Assembly (NCBI RefSeq): GCF_020080835.1 | Contig: NC_058164.1 | Span: 19,214,688 to 19,278,687, forward strand | Direction: 5' to 3' | DNA from: Cotesia glomerata | Lineage: Eukaryota; Arthropoda; Insecta; Hymenoptera; Braconidae | Length of the DNA stretch: 64,000 nucleotides | Part shown: positions 1 through 10,890 of the stretch, in pieces | How the letters are laid out: each line of letters begins with the position of its first letter | Position numbering within the stretch: position 1 is the first letter of the stretch | Program-made: the position numbers and the translations under genes | Notes under the pieces: generated by a model | Told to the model about the DNA's origin: nothing | The model's database searches: none | The model's input: only the letters and a program-made list of their open reading frames with translations

Positions 1-258
1 TTTATTCTTTGTGTCCCATAGCTTGAAATTTATCGTTTTCGCCAAAAGTCACCTTTTCATCTTCTATCCATATTTCAAATTATTAAAATGTTTAAAATAT
101 TTTTTAATGCAATGATTGATATTTTCATTTTTAAAAAAATGTTACTTATCGCAGGAAACACTATACTATTTTTCTTTGACTTTTCGAAAAAGGAATATTT
201 TGCTTTGATTGACGATACCTTCGCGACAAATCATCATACATGCTTTTTAATTAACTTA
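1..258. other. AT-rich leading sequence
   Basis: No gene, RNA or clear repeat was recognised here. The short open frame beginning at 88 runs into the inverted-repeat element at 259 and shows no protein-family signature, so it is not called. Confidence 0.5.
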
Positions 259-455
259 CACGGAAAGATTAGAACCCGACTGGTTCGTGTTCTGCACCAG
301 ACTCAGTCGTGTGCAAGAAAAAATGGAAGAAAAATTAGTTTACACCAGACTGAGTCGGGTGCTGCACCAGGATCCGTGCATAATAACCGCTCTGGCACCG
401 CACACGACTGAGTCTGGTGCAAAACACGAACCAGTCGGGTTCTAATCTTTCCGTG
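259..455. mobile_element. 197-bp palindromic MITE with TA target duplication
   Basis: The two ends are inverted copies over about 55 bp, beginning CACGGAAAGATTAGAACCCG and ending in its reverse complement, and TA flanks both sides (257-258 and 456-457). The interior repeats the motif CACCAGACTCAGTC in both orientations, so nearly the whole element folds on itself. A TA duplication and short length fit a non-autonomous Tc1/mariner-type MITE by family knowledge. No transposase is encoded. Confidence 0.75.
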
Positions 456-1162
456 TAAATTGAACATTCATTTTCTTAATGAACCTTGATACTAAAATTT
501 CAAAAAAAAATTTTTGAAGCCTACGGGCTTCCTTGAAAAAAAGTAAAAATTTAGTAAATTTTTTTTTTCCGTAATTTTCTTAAGATTACTCCGGAATCGT
601 TCATGATGTAAATCTTTTATGGTTAGTTGAAAATCACCCAAAAAATGTGGAATTTTTTTGATATCCTTTACTCTTTCTGACTAGTGTGTTATTGTTATTA
701 TTAATGTTATAAACAAAAATTTAGTTCTAATTATTTTATTGCGAAAAGTGTATCGCTTCTGATCTCTAAAGTTTATAATTTTGTTTTTTAATTATGAATT
801 TATAAAACTAATAAAATATATTTAAAGTATAATATTCAAATAAAAGAAATTTATAAGACTAAAAAATTATATTGTAAAAATACTTTTTATACCGAAGTCT
901 TCTCCTGAAATACATTTGTAATTATTTATAGGAGACTGATCTATGTATAAGTTGTAACATTTACTTCTTTTTTTTATATTAATTCTAACTGCTCCTCCCT
1001 TAGAAACTTTAACGATTTAAGACAGAAATTTCATTAAAATGAAAATTTTTTAAAAATTCAAAACTGCAAAAATTTTTCAAAGCATAATGATTCATAAATT
1101 TTTGTTACAAACTAAAAACCATTCAGCTTAATTATTTAACCAGAGTATAGAGTAAATACATA
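456..1162. other. AT-rich intergenic stretch
   Basis: Low-complexity AT-rich sequence with poly-A and poly-T runs. Nothing coding or structured was seen. Confidence 0.5.
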
Positions 1163-1454
1163 CACGGAAAATAAATTGTGGTAGTGGCAACACAACTGTA
1201 GTTCCATTTACCGCAGGCTGTAGTATAACCTAAGACAACTCCAAACTGTGGGTAGATTTACTCCAATATTGTAGTTAAGCGTTAACTGTAGTAAAAAGTA
1301 AGATATGCTACAGCATGCGGTATTTGTAACTCTAATTGTAGTTCAATTTACTTAATATGCGGTTAACCAATTGCATAAAAATAAACGGTATATAACCTAA
1401 ATTTTTTATAGTTTATTAATAATTAAAAATTACTTACTGAGTCAGTTATATATA

Positions 1455-1842
1455 ATAAATATGGTAATTATTTGCAAGTGGGGTTCATCCATGTTGGGCC
1501 ATATTTTTTTTTTTTTTTTTGATCAAATTGATCATTTTTTTTTAATTGTTCGTTTTTTTTGTATTTTTCAAAAAAAAAAAAAAAAAAAATATATTAAAAA
1601 CATCAAAAAAGATAAAATAGAAACTTTATCCAAAAAAATGAGAGCCAATTTTTTTTCCAACTTTTGATGGCAAAAAAGCTGTCGAAATCTTTATTTTTTT
1701 CTCTCACGACATTTTTTATCATATATACGTCGTAAAAACAAACAGAATAAAAAAAAATTAAATAATGTTAATGCTTCACCTAGATATGGCCAAAAATAGG
1801 GTGGACCCTACTTGTACATAATTACCCTAAATATATTTGGGT
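1455..1842. mobile_element. Nested MITE with ~50-bp imperfect inverted ends
   Basis: The left end (TGGTAATTATTTGCAAGTGG) is matched imperfectly by the reverse complement of the right end around 1800-1842, both continuing to GGCCATAT. The interior is mainly poly-A and poly-T. Exact borders and target duplication are unclear. The apparent open frame 1461-1667 is homopolymer sequence and not a gene. Confidence 0.55.
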
Positions 1843-1909
1843 TTTAAAAAAGTATGAATTTAAAAAAAATGTCTGGATTTTTTTTTTTTTAATTTTTTTT
1901 TTTATAAAA

Positions 1910-2172
1910 ATAGAAGAATTTATTTGTATTAAAAAATATTTGTTAATAATTAAGAAATCATTTATTAGAGACCAGTTTTTAGTATTAAACAAATATTTCT
2001 TAGTATTTAAAATAATTTGTTTGTATTTAATAAATCTAATATTAATTTATTAAATATTAATGAATCTTTTTAAATACTAATAAATATTTGTTAAAGACTA
2101 AAAAGTGGTCTCTAATAAATGATTTGTTAAATATTAAAAAATATTTTTAACTATAAACAAATCCTTCTATCA
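1910..2172. mobile_element. Foldback element
   Basis: Two ~120-bp arms are imperfect inverted copies around a centre near 2040. The best conserved block is ATCATTTATTAGAGACCA in the left arm and its complement in the right arm. It is AT-rich with no coding capacity. Confidence 0.6.
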
Positions 2173-2487
2173 GTGTGACGTTTAGTATTTTATTTACAGA
2201 TGATTATTTATGAGACGCTATAATAAACGAGTATACTAACAAGAGACTAACCCCAAATTGGCGAAATAGCGGGAACGGTTCCTTCTGTAGTACTTTCAAC
2301 TCCCACGTGGAGTATTTGTTATTGCAGTGTGCAGTAGAATTTACCGCAAGATTGGAGTAAATTCAACTTATTGACTTAGTAAAATTTGACACATATTGAG
2401 TAACTGTTATCACTTATATGATATTTGTAACTACAGAAACATTTACTGCAATCTTGTAGTAAATGATACTGCACATTATTTTCCGTG

Positions 2488-2897
2488 TAAGTAATCGTTG
2501 ACCACTCAAAACTTTAGTCTTCTAAAACGTTTATGTCAACTAGTAATTGTTAAATTTTCGAAACATGATGTACTATGTACTTTATTCCAGTTTTCATCAA
2601 AATCATAATAATTTACTTCTGTAAAGTTAGCCTTATCACGGTCCTGCCCCTGATTGAAGCTACTGTTAAAACAACTTCTCCTCTTTATACTTTTTAATAT
2701 AGAAAAAGTTTGAATGATATTAATTTTTCTAAAAAAATGGATATAAATTGATGAAAATCTCAATTTTTTTCTTGCTCTAATCGTTATTGAGTCACATATA
2801 AATTCCTAGACATCAATATTCTTCATTTGAAATTTTAATCTTTATTTATATTAAAAGCTCCACTCTGTGGAAAAAATCTGATAAAATTTTATCTATT
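2488..2897. other. AT-rich intergenic stretch
   Basis: No gene was recognised. The minus-strand open frame at 2536-2763 has no family signature and biased low-complexity content. Confidence 0.45.
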
Positions 2898-3045
2898 TAT
2901 AGTACATTACACATCTAGGGCAGTAAAGTAAGAAATGTCTCAGATCACATGTAATTGTTGTCCGAGGCGAAGCCGAGGTCAATAAACAGGTGATCTGAGA
3001 CTTTCTTACATTACTGCCCATGGTGTGTAGGTAAGTATATTATTT
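2898..3045. repeat. GC-rich palindrome, family B copy 1
   Basis: An ~140-bp palindrome with ends of the form ATAGTAYATTACAC. Its arms contain GGGCAGTAAAGTAAGAAA and CTCAGATCACATGT, and its loop holds CGAGGCGAAGCCGAGG. The same unit recurs at 3361-3494 (diverged), 3537-3637 (half) and about 23625-23768. It is non-coding and was not matched to a known transposon family. Confidence 0.7.
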
Positions 3046-3134
3046 TTCTCCTCGGCGGAGGCGGAAAGCGACAACTTCGTTTAGCGCAGCGGGACGAAAA
3101 TTGACGCTTTCCGCCCGGAGGTGAGAAAAAAAAA
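3041..3134. repeat. GC-rich palindrome, family A copy 1
   Basis: Arms GGCGGAAAGCG and CGCTTTCCGCC enclose a loop with TTTAGCGCAGCGGGACG, bounded by T-rich and A-rich edges. A reverse-oriented relative lies at 23541-23626, again directly beside a family B palindrome. Confidence 0.7.
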
Positions 3135-3360
3135 TGAGCTTTCAGAAAATGTTTTGCATTTATCCACGAAAAACCTTGCAGAAGCTGATAAAATATGATA
3201 TACCTTTACTGACTTTAAGATAATACCAAAAAAATAAAAAAGCAATTACATTGAAGTTATCATTTTTACATTTAGGTGACGTAAATTGAATTTTTTACTT
3301 CTTAAAATTACAAAAGTTAAGTATTTACAGAGCTTTATTGTTCTTAGAAGTTGCAAAAAT

Positions 3361-3494
3361 TAGTATATTACACTCCTAGGGCAGAAAGTTTGAGATTTCT
3401 GCACTGTGCGCCATGATGCCCGAGGCGTAGCCGAGGGGATCACGGCGCGCAGTTCAGAGCTCTTAAACTCCTGTCCGTGTGGTGTATACTATTT
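3361..3494. repeat. GC-rich palindrome, family B copy 2 (diverged)
   Basis: It begins AGTATATTACACTCCTAGGG and ends with GTGTGGTGTATACTA. The loop is CGAGGCGTAGCCGAGG, but the arm sequence (ACTGTGCGCC / GGCGCGCAGT) differs from copy 1. The base pairing is kept while the arm sequence has changed. Confidence 0.65.
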
Positions 3495-3536
3495 TTCTTT
3501 ATAGCCGGTCGAAAATACGTAAAATATCTAATGTCT

Positions 3537-3637
3537 ATCCTCGGCCTCACCTCAGCCAACAATTACATGTGATCTGAGACATTTCTTACTTTACTTCCCT
3601 AGGTGTGAGTGTAATATACTATTTATAGTCCCAAATA
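3537..3637. repeat. GC-rich palindrome, family B half copy
   Basis: This is the right half of a family B unit: CATGTGATCTGAGACATTTC followed by CTTACTTTACTTCCCTAGG and GTGTAATATACTAT. The left half is missing. Confidence 0.6.
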
Positions 3638-4367
3638 GGTATTCTCTTCGAACCGAAGAAGAAAATTTATTAAATAATGCATTTCGTAGGTACTTCTAAC
3701 AGACTGCATTATATTATCCTTATTATTTGCAGAACAAATAATAAAAAAATGTTAATAAGCTTTGAAGCTTTGAGCGGAAAATGAGCCTTATAGTTTTTTT
3801 AAATATAAAGTATATGTGATGATGTACGTACGGGTCGTCCCAATACTGACCAGCTTGATAAATAGAGATGCTTGTGGCGGTCTGAGCGCCTCGACGCCAC
3901 CAATGGCCAAGCCTGGTACTAAAATACGCCTCGAAGCCATCATCGGCCAACACCGGAATCAACATGAGTGGCGCCAACGTACCTGACTAGAACTAAATTA
4001 TTATGATTATTACAACTAACAGACGCTACAGCTATAGCGTTTCCAAAGAGAAATTATTAATAACTAATTGTTATCTAATAACTAATTATTATTTAATAAA
4101 ATAAATTTGATTAATTTACATATCTGTGTGAATTATTGTAGTGGTAGTAAACTAACCCCCTACATGCTACATTCGAGTCTCGACATCTACCAGAAAATTC
4201 TCTAAGCATGAAAACAGATTTTTGGCGCGCTCACAGTGTCATTGTGTACATATTATATTCAGTTATGTATATATTTTGTATCCTCAACTGAATTTACGTT
4301 ACGTTCATAGAATAACAGTTGTTTTTCTAAGTTTTTATTTTCATAAATAATATTATTTGTATTAATA
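3638..4367. other. Intergenic region and 5' flank of RFC3
   Basis: A less AT-rich stretch at about 3820-3980 contains GGCCAAGCCTGG- and GGCCAACACCGG-like motifs resembling the repeat at 20487-21813, so it is probably a transposon fragment. The remaining ~380 bp lead into the RFC3 start codon. No core promoter motif could be assigned with confidence. Confidence 0.45.
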
Positions 4368-7300
4368 ATGAGTTTGTGGGTGGATAAATATCGTCCTTCT
4401 AGTCTTAGTAAATTAGACTATCACACAGAACAAGCGGAACATTTAAAAAATATGGTAATTCTACAAATTAATTATACAAATTAATTATAGGTTATTTATT
4501 CAATGTGAATTATAATTCAAAGTAAAAATAAACTATTTTCTTTATTATTTACCTCGCCAATCTATATTAACAACAATTAATTAGTATTTCGTCCTCTTGA
4601 TGCTTTTTTTACATAATAATAAAATTAATATTTTTATTAGGTCCAAAAAGGTGATTTTCCACATTTACTAGTTCATGGACCTCCAGGTGCCGGCAAAAAA
4701 ACACGGATAATGGCAATTATTCGCGAACTATATGGTCCTGGAGTTGAGAGACTAAGAATGGAACCAATGCAGTTCGAAGTATGCTTTTATTAATTATATT
4801 AAAGTTAGCAGTCACTTGACTATTTTTTAATTTTATTTCACAAAAAAATTTGTTCTAAAAAATTATTTTAAAAAAATTGCATTTTTAATTTTTTTAAATT
4901 TCTAAATGTCAATTTTTTGTTTTTCATTTTTTTGCCATAATTTATTTGTTACAAAAATTCTCAAAATTATTAAATATCTGCCAAGTTAATTTTCATCTTT
5001 TATTATTTTTTTATCTCATGTTAAGCTAAAAAATTTTCTATTTTCATTCTTCAGTTTTTTTAAAAATGAAAAATTATTTTTTTCTAAATTATTAATTAGA
5101 AAAAAATATTGCTGAATTTCCTACACTCTTTCGAATTAAAGCTTGTTATAAAATGCTGTAAGAGCGCAGCTTATGAAAGCAATGATCGAAAGTAAATAAA
5201 TAACTGCTAATCTCTTTTGAAATATTTGTTTATTTTTAGTTGTTATTATTGTATGGCTTGATTTAATTATTAAAAAATTTTCTCTAAGGGCCATAATTAC
5301 AGAAAATATACATAGCGAGTATTAAATTGTAATTAAATGATATAATATAAAATGATTTTTCAACATTTTTAATATTGACTAGCAACGACTAAACTTTTTC
5401 AAAGAATAATTTTAACTAGATAATTTGAAATCATTGTATTAGTCTAGTACCACTAGTTCAGATGGTAATTAGTTTCATATTTTAATTGCAGTTATTAAGA
5501 ATGATTTTTCAAACGTAACAGTTCTACAAGTAGGTTCGTATAATATATCATTTATACGCACATCACGATCTTTTACAGAGGAAATTGTAAAATCATCATG
5601 TAGCAACCTATTATTATTATTATTATTCAAGTGTAGCATTTTTTAAACAACACACATGATCAGATATTTACGACAATTTTTTAGTCAACCAACCAAGCTT
5701 TCGCCTGTATGGTATGATATAATCAAATCCCCGAACTCTGTATATAAATATAATACATGTATTAAATTTCATTTGAAGTTTAGCTTGAGCCAAGAACCTG
5801 ATAATGGCCATATTATTAACAAAACACTATTTTTGCTGAATACTGTCATAGAAATGGAAATAATAATAATAATAATTTATTACCAGAAAATACAGATATT
5901 TGAAAAAAAAAAAAAAAAAAAATACATAGTGTACAATACAAAATATCTGTCCTATAGAGATGATTTCCATCTGTACATAGGACTAGCATAGTAATTTATA
6001 TCCATAAAGACAAGTCATCAACATAACAATTTGAACAATTAAAACTTAAGAACTTATTAACTCAATTTATTCTGTGGTTTGTTTTAACCATTTAGTTATT
6101 TCCAACTTAATAGATTTTTTAGCACCGCATAACATATTTTAATTGTTTGGCAACCTATTGTAAAATTTCATAGCAATATAGCTAGCACTTTTACACGAAA
6201 TAGTTTTGTTCCTCTTTGGCATTTTAATAGACTTGTTCTTTATGTTTACAACTATATCTTTATGTTTAAGCTTACACTCATTATAATGTGTCATAATCGA
6301 ATTTAAAACAAAAAATTGCCTGATATTCAATACATCCTTACTGTTTATTTTTTTAATTAGTTTATTATTTTTAACTAATATTTTTTATTTTTTAGACACC
6401 ATCAAAAAAGAAACTTGAATTGATGACTATAAGTAGCAATTATCACATCGAAGTAAATCCTAGTGATGTTGGCATTTACGACAGAATAGTCATAATGGAT
6501 TTAGTAAAAACAACCGCTCAAACTCATCAAATTGATATTAATGGCCAACGAGATTTCAAAGGTAATCTCACTTTCTTTTCTTCTAAATGAATAATAATTA
6601 ATAAAATAAAATTTTTTACTAAAACGTTGAACTTGATTTAAGTTGTTCTGTTAACAAACGTCGATCAGTTAACTAAGGATGCTCAACATGCTCTTCGAAG
6701 AACAATGGAAAAATATATAACAACTTGTAGATTAATTCTTTGCGCTAATTCAACATCACGAGTTTTACCAGCAATCAGGTCTCGTTGTCTTGGAATACGA
6801 GTCCCGGCACCAACAAATGATGAAGTAAAATCTGTCCTTCATGGTATTGCAAAAAAAGAAGGAATTAATTTACCTGATGAATTAGCTTCTAGATTAGCAA
6901 CTGCTAGCGGGAGAAATCTCCGACGAGCTATTTTAATGCTTGAAGCATGTAAAGTTGAACAGTAAGTGATATTTCATAGATAAATTCAATTAATTTTTTT
7001 TTTAATTTACAAGTGATAAAAAATTAGTCAAAGCTTGCAAATATTTTCTCCCAGAAAATTTTGCACGCCTTATTAGCAAAGCGTTGAGGTTGTGCTCTAC
7101 TCTCGACATTTCAAAAAAAAGCAGTTTTCTCGAAACTGAAATTGATTTTTTGTTGTTTATATCGCACTTACAGGTTAATATGAGTACAATCATATCAATT
7201 CAAATAATTGTCAGGCACATAAAATATATTTCAATAACAATTTTTTTGTTTAACATAGAAAATAATAACATTAAACAATCTTTTCTGGACGTCCGTGTAT

Positions 7301-8245
7301 GGATGGGTGTATGTGACAGGGAAATTGGTCGAAAAAATGATCGTAGCAGAATAATTTTTTTTTTATTATCTAAAGTAACACATGACGGATTTTCTCAATT
7401 AATATGAGCGTTCAATTCACTGTCGTTAAATTATTATTTATAAAAAACTAATATATGACTGTGGATTTTTTTGTATATCTATCTATACATTTTATTATAA
7501 TATTTTTTTTCCTCACCTTAGAGTTATGGCGCCACTAAACCATAGCAAAGTTCTCTGTTTTTTATTATTTTGCTTTTTATCTTTTATTTTAATCAACTTT
7601 ATTGTGAAAAATGAGATTGTTAGGCGTTCACTTTAGGATTTTCCAAACTTTTTTATTATTTGCCAGGATTGCAAATTTATTGATTCAAATATTTTAAGAT
7701 TCATAATTAATTTTTAATTTGATTTTAAACGGATTACAAAGAGAAACAAACATTAATTCGAGTGCTATTTTTATAATTATTCTAATGTATGATTTGCAGC
7801 CCCGTTGCTCTCGAATTTTTATTATAATGTTTTTTTCTTTACCACTAATCTTATAAATTTGTATTAATTAAAATAAATCATGTTTAGATACCCATTTACA
7901 GCAGATCAACAAATTACAGAACCAGACTGGCAAAGTTTTATTAGAAAAACTGCAGCAATGATGGTATCAGAACAAACACCAAGAAAATTATTAGATATTC
8001 GTGGTAGACTTTATGAATTACTTACACATGCCATTCCTTGTGATTTAATATTCAAAGGGCTTCTACAAGAATGTATAAAAAATTGTGACTTACAATTGAA
8101 AGCCGAAATCGTGTTGGTAGCTGCCGAATTTGAACATAGGATGCATCGAGGATCAAAAGCTATTTTTCATCTTGAAGCATTTGTTGCAAGATTCATGACT
8201 ATTTATAAAAAATTTATGGATGTGGCTATGGATGATTTTGAATAA
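4368..8245 (+). CDS. RFC3: Replication factor C subunit 3 (RfC38 class)
   Basis: Clamp-loader subunit of the RFC complex, which loads PCNA onto primer-template junctions in the nucleus during replication and repair. Five exons join cleanly in frame: 4368-4454, 4641-4778, 6396-6561, 6643-6961 and 7888-8245, giving 355 aa, the normal length for RFC3. The N-terminus MSLWVDKYRP is diagnostic. Walker A is GPPGAGKKT (about residues 42-50). LLTNVDQLTKDAQHALRRTM carries the sensor/box V region, with a degenerate Walker B-type strand. SRC occurs in PAIRSRCLGIRVPAP (arginine-finger-type motif). The C-terminal helical collar ends in HLEAFVARFM...YKKFMD. Intron 2 (1.6 kb) holds LINE debris. The stop overlaps an AATAAA at 8241-8246. 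The next gene, SDHC, converges 190 bp away. The start is the only ATG that gives the family N-terminus. The family call is very secure. Confidence 0.97.
5856..6345 (-). mobile_element. 5'-truncated LINE 3' end inside RFC3 intron 2
   Basis: Read on the minus strand, the open frame 6330-6139 resembles the C-terminal tail of non-LTR reverse transcriptase ORF2 proteins, with an arginine/lysine-rich stretch followed by AMKFYNRLPNN (compare the usual 'LWNSLP' ending; family knowledge). A ~270-bp 3' UTR follows and ends in TAATAAATT plus an (ATT)n tail at about 5856-5880. The catalytic domain is missing. The sequence at 5560-5850, with another ATT run near 5606-5625, may be a second fragment. Confidence 0.55.
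6962..7887 (+). other. RFC3 intron 4
   Basis: Intron with donor GTAAGT at 6962 and acceptor TTTAG before 7888. It contains AT-rich sequence and probable old transposon debris around 7010-7330, including the stretch TGGACGTCCGTGTATGGATG. No independent gene was recognised. Confidence 0.5.
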
Positions 8246-8435
8246 AGTTTTTATTTTTTATTTTCCTATAATAGTAATGGTAATTACTTTTTCAGGTAAT
8301 TTAATTTAAAATAAATATAACTTGGTAACTTCTATATTCAGATTATTATATACATAATCATTTTAAATTAATTATTAATTACTCAACAATTTTTAATTAG
8401 TTTTACGAATATTTTTTATTTAATTATTAATAAAA

Positions 8436-10867
8436 TTAAAATATTGCAGCTAACAGGAACGCTGAAGCAATGGAAATACCAACAACTGCCCATCCAGTAC
8501 CATAAACGTGCTTGATTGTCAAAAATAATCCTAAATCCCAGTTCTTTCAAAAAATTAATTATTAAAATTTAATATTTAATACTGTTATATATTTATAAAA
8601 AATAAATATTAATTACAACTTACCAAGTGGCGTATTCCATTAAAATAATGGTACGTAGCTGGTAATGCAAGAGCAAATTTTCCAAGGAACAGTATTGGGG
8701 ATGGTAAACCTATAGCATTCACTGAGTCAATTAGACAACTCATGCCACCAGGATGGAAAAGTTCCGCTGTGGAAATAAAAATTATACAGTACAAACTCGT
8801 GTTCTCAATAATAATTAAATCAAAATTGTATAGTTCCAAAATAGAATATAGAGTGATAAACTGTCAACTGATATAATCAAAGTGTACTTATAACAATTGT
8901 ATCATATTTAAGTTGTCTATTAATAAACATTATTGAATCTATCAGGAAAAATTATAATTGATGAGATTAATTAGGATGAAGATTTGAGTATCTTTCTATG
9001 GTAAACCAATTAAATTCATTTTAATTTTAATAAGGTTGCATAACCAACATAAAAAAAAAATTCAAGTAATTTTCATTGTAAGTATTAAAAAACAATTAAT
9101 TTATTCATTTCGAAAATCAAGACTACATCCTTTTGAGCGTCTTTTAACCCTAGACTGGTCAATAAACGGGACCTAACGACTTTGGTCAGGTGATGAGGGA
9201 TTTGCCGCAATGCTTTTAGAGCGTAGTGTTACCAGTTCATACACGTTTGACAGGCAGAGACTAGAGGTGTTTTCGGCAACACCGCGGACAAAAAACTACT
9301 TACGACTCTGGTCAAGCGATGAGGAAAGCCCCGCGAATTTTTTTTCAGCAATTTAACGTTTTTGAAGATGTTTGAAAAAATTAATATATTCTAAAATGTT
9401 CAAGGAACAAAGTCAAATTTTTTTAAATAATTTTAGTAAATATTTAAGACGTATTAAAAAAAATATAATTGAGCGCGGCGTCACCCTCATACGTTGACCA
9501 GTCTAGGGTTAATAGATCGTCCTTATTTATAACTAATATATCATAAAAAATGTACTATTCATGAATTAAATATAAATTTTTATTCTTCAAACAAATCGAA
9601 ATGTGAATTTTTACCATAAAAAGATTGGGCTTATATTAGAAATTAAATATCGACATTTTAGAGATTTTAAATGATCCTTTACTAAAAAACAAAATAAAAT
9701 ATTAGCTAATCGGTGATTATAATTAGATTTTAATTATTTTAATTATATTTATAATTAGATTTTTTATTCTTACATTTTTGATATCCAGCATTTGATAAAT
9801 ACTTTATGATATTAAAATAAACAGACACCTAACCATTTTTTTTAATTAAATAAATGAGTCCTAAGAAAATATTTTGAAAAATTACATTCATACTTTTTTA
9901 TAATTTTAACGTATGAAATTTTTTTTTATTTTTTTCATCAGAATTTATTTGTTGAAAAAATTCTTTAAACTTGTCAGATGTTTACGTTAAGTTCAGTATC
10001 AAAATATTTGGATTCTATGTATTTTATATTTGTAATAAATAACTAAACTAACATAATAATTTCTAAAACTGAGAAATACTTTAAATATTTCAATTTAATA
10101 AGTAACTTATTTCATGATACTATCAAACGATTGTAAAGAAATATATAAACCACTACATTGAAAGAATATACAAACCACAGCTTTAAAAATTTCTTCGTAT
10201 TACTTTCGAATTTTTTCTCATCACGATTCAATTTTTAGGCATTCAAAAATAAATTTATAAGTATCTTCTGTATTATCTCCTGATTATAATATGTACCAGG
10301 AAAAAAAAATACTTAAAACGTAGAGAGTAAAATGGAGACAAGTATTGGGTACTTGTTTTCTTGTTAGTACTACATAAACAAGTGCTTAGTACTCAGAAAA
10401 AGCAAGTGTAAGAATTTCCAGATAACTTACTTAGTCCAGACGCTGTTGCATAATAAGCTAACATCAATCCAGAAGCTCGATGAGAGAGCGAAAGCATAGA
10501 AGTCAATTGAGGTTTGTAAATAGTTAAATGGGGTGACAATGGTCGTTTCAAACGATGATTTTTTTCAGAATAAGTTTCACATGCTGTAGCAGCCGCTGAC
10601 TTAGATACAGTTGAAGAAATATTTAATGAACTAAAATATACAAAATTTTTTCTTTAAGTTTATTTCAAAAGTAAACAAGGTTATGTAATAACAAAATTTT
10701 ACCTAGATTTGAACAATCCTCTGATATGACTGATCTCTAAATTATTTCGACATAATAATCTGAAAAATAAATAAATAAATTATTGCTAAAATTTAAATTA
10801 AAAATTATCATTAAAGAAAGCATATTTTTGAATAAATAATTTATTACCTCGTATAATTAAACGCCAT
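8436..10867 (-). CDS. SDHC: Succinate dehydrogenase cytochrome b560 subunit, mitochondrial
   Basis: Membrane-anchor subunit of respiratory complex II in the mitochondrial inner membrane. It helps bind heme b and ubiquinone. Coding exons on the minus strand are 10867-10848, 10759-10703, 10630-10431, 8766-8624 and 8543-8436, all GT-AG and in frame, giving 175 aa, typical for SDHC. The N-terminus (MAFNYTRLLCRNN) has the basic, acid-free look of a mitochondrial presequence. Key motifs are RPLSPHLTIYKPQLTSMLS, then SLSHRASG (the SxxHRxTG-type heme/quinone motif) and YHYFNGIRHLNWDLG (the GIRHLxWD signature). The last exon encodes the final transmembrane helix and ends at TAA. A non-coding leader exon probably precedes the ATG exon, because an acceptor lies at 10891-10892 and a donor near 11011. 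Intron 4 carries a TTAA-flanked MITE. Confidence 0.93.
9148..9508. mobile_element. piggyBac-type MITE with TTAA duplication
   Basis: Ends are CCCTAGACTGGTCAA and TTGACCAGTCTAGGG, a 15-16-bp inverted repeat, flanked by TTAA on both sides (9144-9147 and 9509-9512). TTAA targets and CCC-starting ends are the hallmark of the piggyBac superfamily. It is 361 bp long with no coding capacity. It lies in SDHC intron 4 and is locally more GC-rich than the intron. Confidence 0.8.
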
Positions 10868-10890
10868 TTTTTACACTAAGCTCCTGTACC

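Larger units (their letters stand above)
1163..2487. mobile_element. TA-flanked inverted-repeat element carrying nested insertions
   Basis: It starts CACGGAAAATAA and ends TTATTTTCCGTG, flanked by TA on each side (1161-1162, 2488-2489). The first nine or so bases match the end of the 259-455 element, suggesting related transposition machinery. Subterminal sequence on both sides is rich in CTGTAGT-like and ACTACAG-like motifs. Two further palindromic elements (1455-1842 and 1910-2172) appear to sit inside it, explaining its length. No protein is encoded. Confidence 0.6.

Noticed and set aside
3723..3977. 84-codon minus-strand open frame
   Set aside because: Its GC-rich part resembles the GGCCGATGCT repeat family; no domain or conserved start.
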